Positions 62,385 through 64,000 of a DNA stretch of 64,000 bases are shown in pieces (position 1 is the first letter of the stretch; every line of letters starts with the position of its first letter). The DNA is from Zygnema cylindricum (taxonomy: Eukaryota; Streptophyta; Zygnematophyceae; Zygnematales; Zygnemataceae), in NCBI GenBank assembly GCA_037447655.1, contig JBBHKE010001685.1, positions 1-64,000 of the forward strand. The letters are read 5' to 3'. The notes under the pieces were generated by a model, which saw nothing but the letters and a program-made list of their open reading frames with translations, did no database searches and was not told the origin of the DNA. Both the position numbers and the translations under genes were made by a program.

Positions 62385-64000
62385 CTGAGTGACAAATGAA
62401 AAGGCAATTGTCATCAGCCATACATCGTCTGTACAGAAAAGAAAAAAAAAATGCAACTTTCTCTCACGGTTGAAGTGTTCGCGCTAAAATAAGTGCTACA
62501 GTTACATCTTGTGAATAACTTATAAAAAATAACAAGCAACATGTAACTGGTATTGGCACACATTAACAATGTTCAACAAATTAACCACTGTTACAATTAT
62601 TTAGCAAAATTTACAACATATGGAAAGAAGATATACTTTCTGCGTCTCAATTTCCTTTTTTTTTCTTTTCTCCTTTTTCCTTTCCCTTTTTTTCCTTCCT
62701 TTCTTAAAGGGCATGACAGACTACATTCAGCTGGAGCACACAACTAAATCTTACACTAAATTATATTCAATTTTAAATGAATAAGTACACTTTGAGTCAA
62801 AAAAAAAGTGACTATTTTATGTAAAATGTCGACAGCTTCCATAAAATTACATTTGAATCCTTACTACATGCTACATTCTGATGCATACCACATAAAACAT
62901 AATAGGAAACTTAAACCAAAAAAAACACAACAGAAAATATTTAAGAAAATTGAGAGAGGGAAAAAAAGGAAAGAACAGGGAAAAGGAAAAGTAGAATGAA
63001 CGAATAGTAGCTCTCAATTCTGATTACATACTTTGTGGTACATACTCAAAATCGAATTATGGAATAACAACTTTCTTCAATATTCCAAGCATTATTAACA
63101 TTCCAATATCAACCCCTCCCCCTCCCCACCCTCCCTCTCCCTCTCCCTTTCCTATCGAGTTTTGTAAAGTGACAAAAAATCACAAACTTAAAAAAAAATG
63201 ACGAGTCAATGTGACAGAAAAAGGTCAATGCAAGCGAATAGGACAAATAAGGTCCATAAAAATAAGGATAAGGTAAAGGTTCATGGAATAAGTAGCAAGA
63301 AAAATGATGAAAATGATGGAAAATTTATGGAAAACAGATGAGAAAATGATGGAAAAATGATGGGAAAATGATGAAAAAAATGATAAAAAATGGTTTTTGG
63401 AGAGAAAATTTCAAGAGAAGAAAAAAAAAAAATCGGACTGTTTGCATATTGCAAGACTGAGTCAAAAAATCAAAAACAAGCTTGTAGAGAGAACCAAAGC
63501 CTTGAAAACAAAATAGAATACCAAACAAAATATTAAAACAGTAGGAAAGAAGGACTATGGCAAAGACACAAACATAAAAAAAGGCAACGAGTTAAAAAGT
63601 AAAAGTAAAAAGGAAAATAAAAAAAAAAAAAAAAAAAACAACACACAAAAATAACAAAAAAAAAACGTTAAAAATAAAATAAAATGAAATGAGAAAAGTC
63701 ATAAAAAAAAATTCACAAAAAAAACGATAAAAAATGAATAAACTAAGAAAATTCATAAAAAAAAAGGGAAAAGTCAAAAGTGAATCCTAACTCAAAAAAA
63801 ACATGTTTCAAAGTCCAAAAAAAGAAAAGCAAAGGTCAGCAGGAAAAGCATTGTCCATTGCAGAAACAGATAGAAAAAAAGACATACTAACAACATACAA
63901 ATTTGTTGACGGAAAAAAAGGGTCAATGTCAATATAAAAACAAAACTCGGAAATAAAAACCTGACCAGAAAAGAAATATCTTTTCCAAAACTGTACTATA
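62385..64000. other. Upstream part of the RabGAP gene, no exon recognised
   Basis: Sequence 5' of exon E1 on the minus strand. E1 has an AG acceptor (62385-62386), so at least one exon lies further upstream. The region is A-rich on the plus strand with homopolymer runs (63420-63432, 63610-63640), and no ATG-plus-donor exon fitting the family was identified. Confidence 0.45.

Overview
This is nuclear DNA of a streptophyte (a land plant or charophyte alga). The signs are plant-type leucine-rich-repeat exons of exactly 72 nt, a plant-style TBC/RabGAP gene with spliceosomal introns, several Ty1/copia elements, and a primer-binding site matching plant initiator tRNA-Met. I cannot name the species. 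The sequence is AT-rich and intron-rich, with many pyrimidine, GA and TA tracts.

Layout: 0.8-5.7 kb, minus strand, six intact 72-nt LRR exons of a gene that continues past the left edge. 6.2-10.6 kb, two blocks of a pyrimidine-rich satellite around featureless DNA. 10.9-11.2 kb, minus strand, a candidate two-exon small secreted protein. 12-13.7 kb, short tandem repeats and a MITE. 15.3-15.7 kb, a remnant copia LTR with a canonical tRNA-Met PBS. 16.4-17.4 kb, a decayed copy of an LRR / Cys-rich / Pro-rich gene; its better-preserved sister lies at 40.1-42.8 kb.

19.0-39.6 kb is a nested copia cluster. A nearly complete element (A, 19751-26153, TSD TTGTA) sits inside an inverted solo LTR (G, 19509-27083, TSD TTACA), which sits inside the 5' LTR of element B (19191-28076). 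B's gag is cut by the minus-strand element C (29045-34305). Next comes a tandemly amplified protease segment of another minus-strand element (J), split by a second solo LTR (D, 34472-35500, TSD CTTAC), and then the internally deleted element F (36737-39613). These elements share two unusual traits: gag starts inside the LTR, and the PBS matches the anticodon half of initiator tRNA-Met.

44.2 kb carries a tRNA-like cloverleaf fused to a pol-like segment. 46.5-48.1 kb is low-complexity and satellite DNA. 48.2-62.4 kb, minus strand, is a TBC-domain RabGAP gene of about 17 exons, lacking only its first exon(s). Both catalytic fingers and the C-terminal coiled coil are present, and two long linkers carry repeated LxRxxS motifs. 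Its introns hold microsatellites, a MITE and a TIR element. 62.4-64.0 kb has no recognisable feature.
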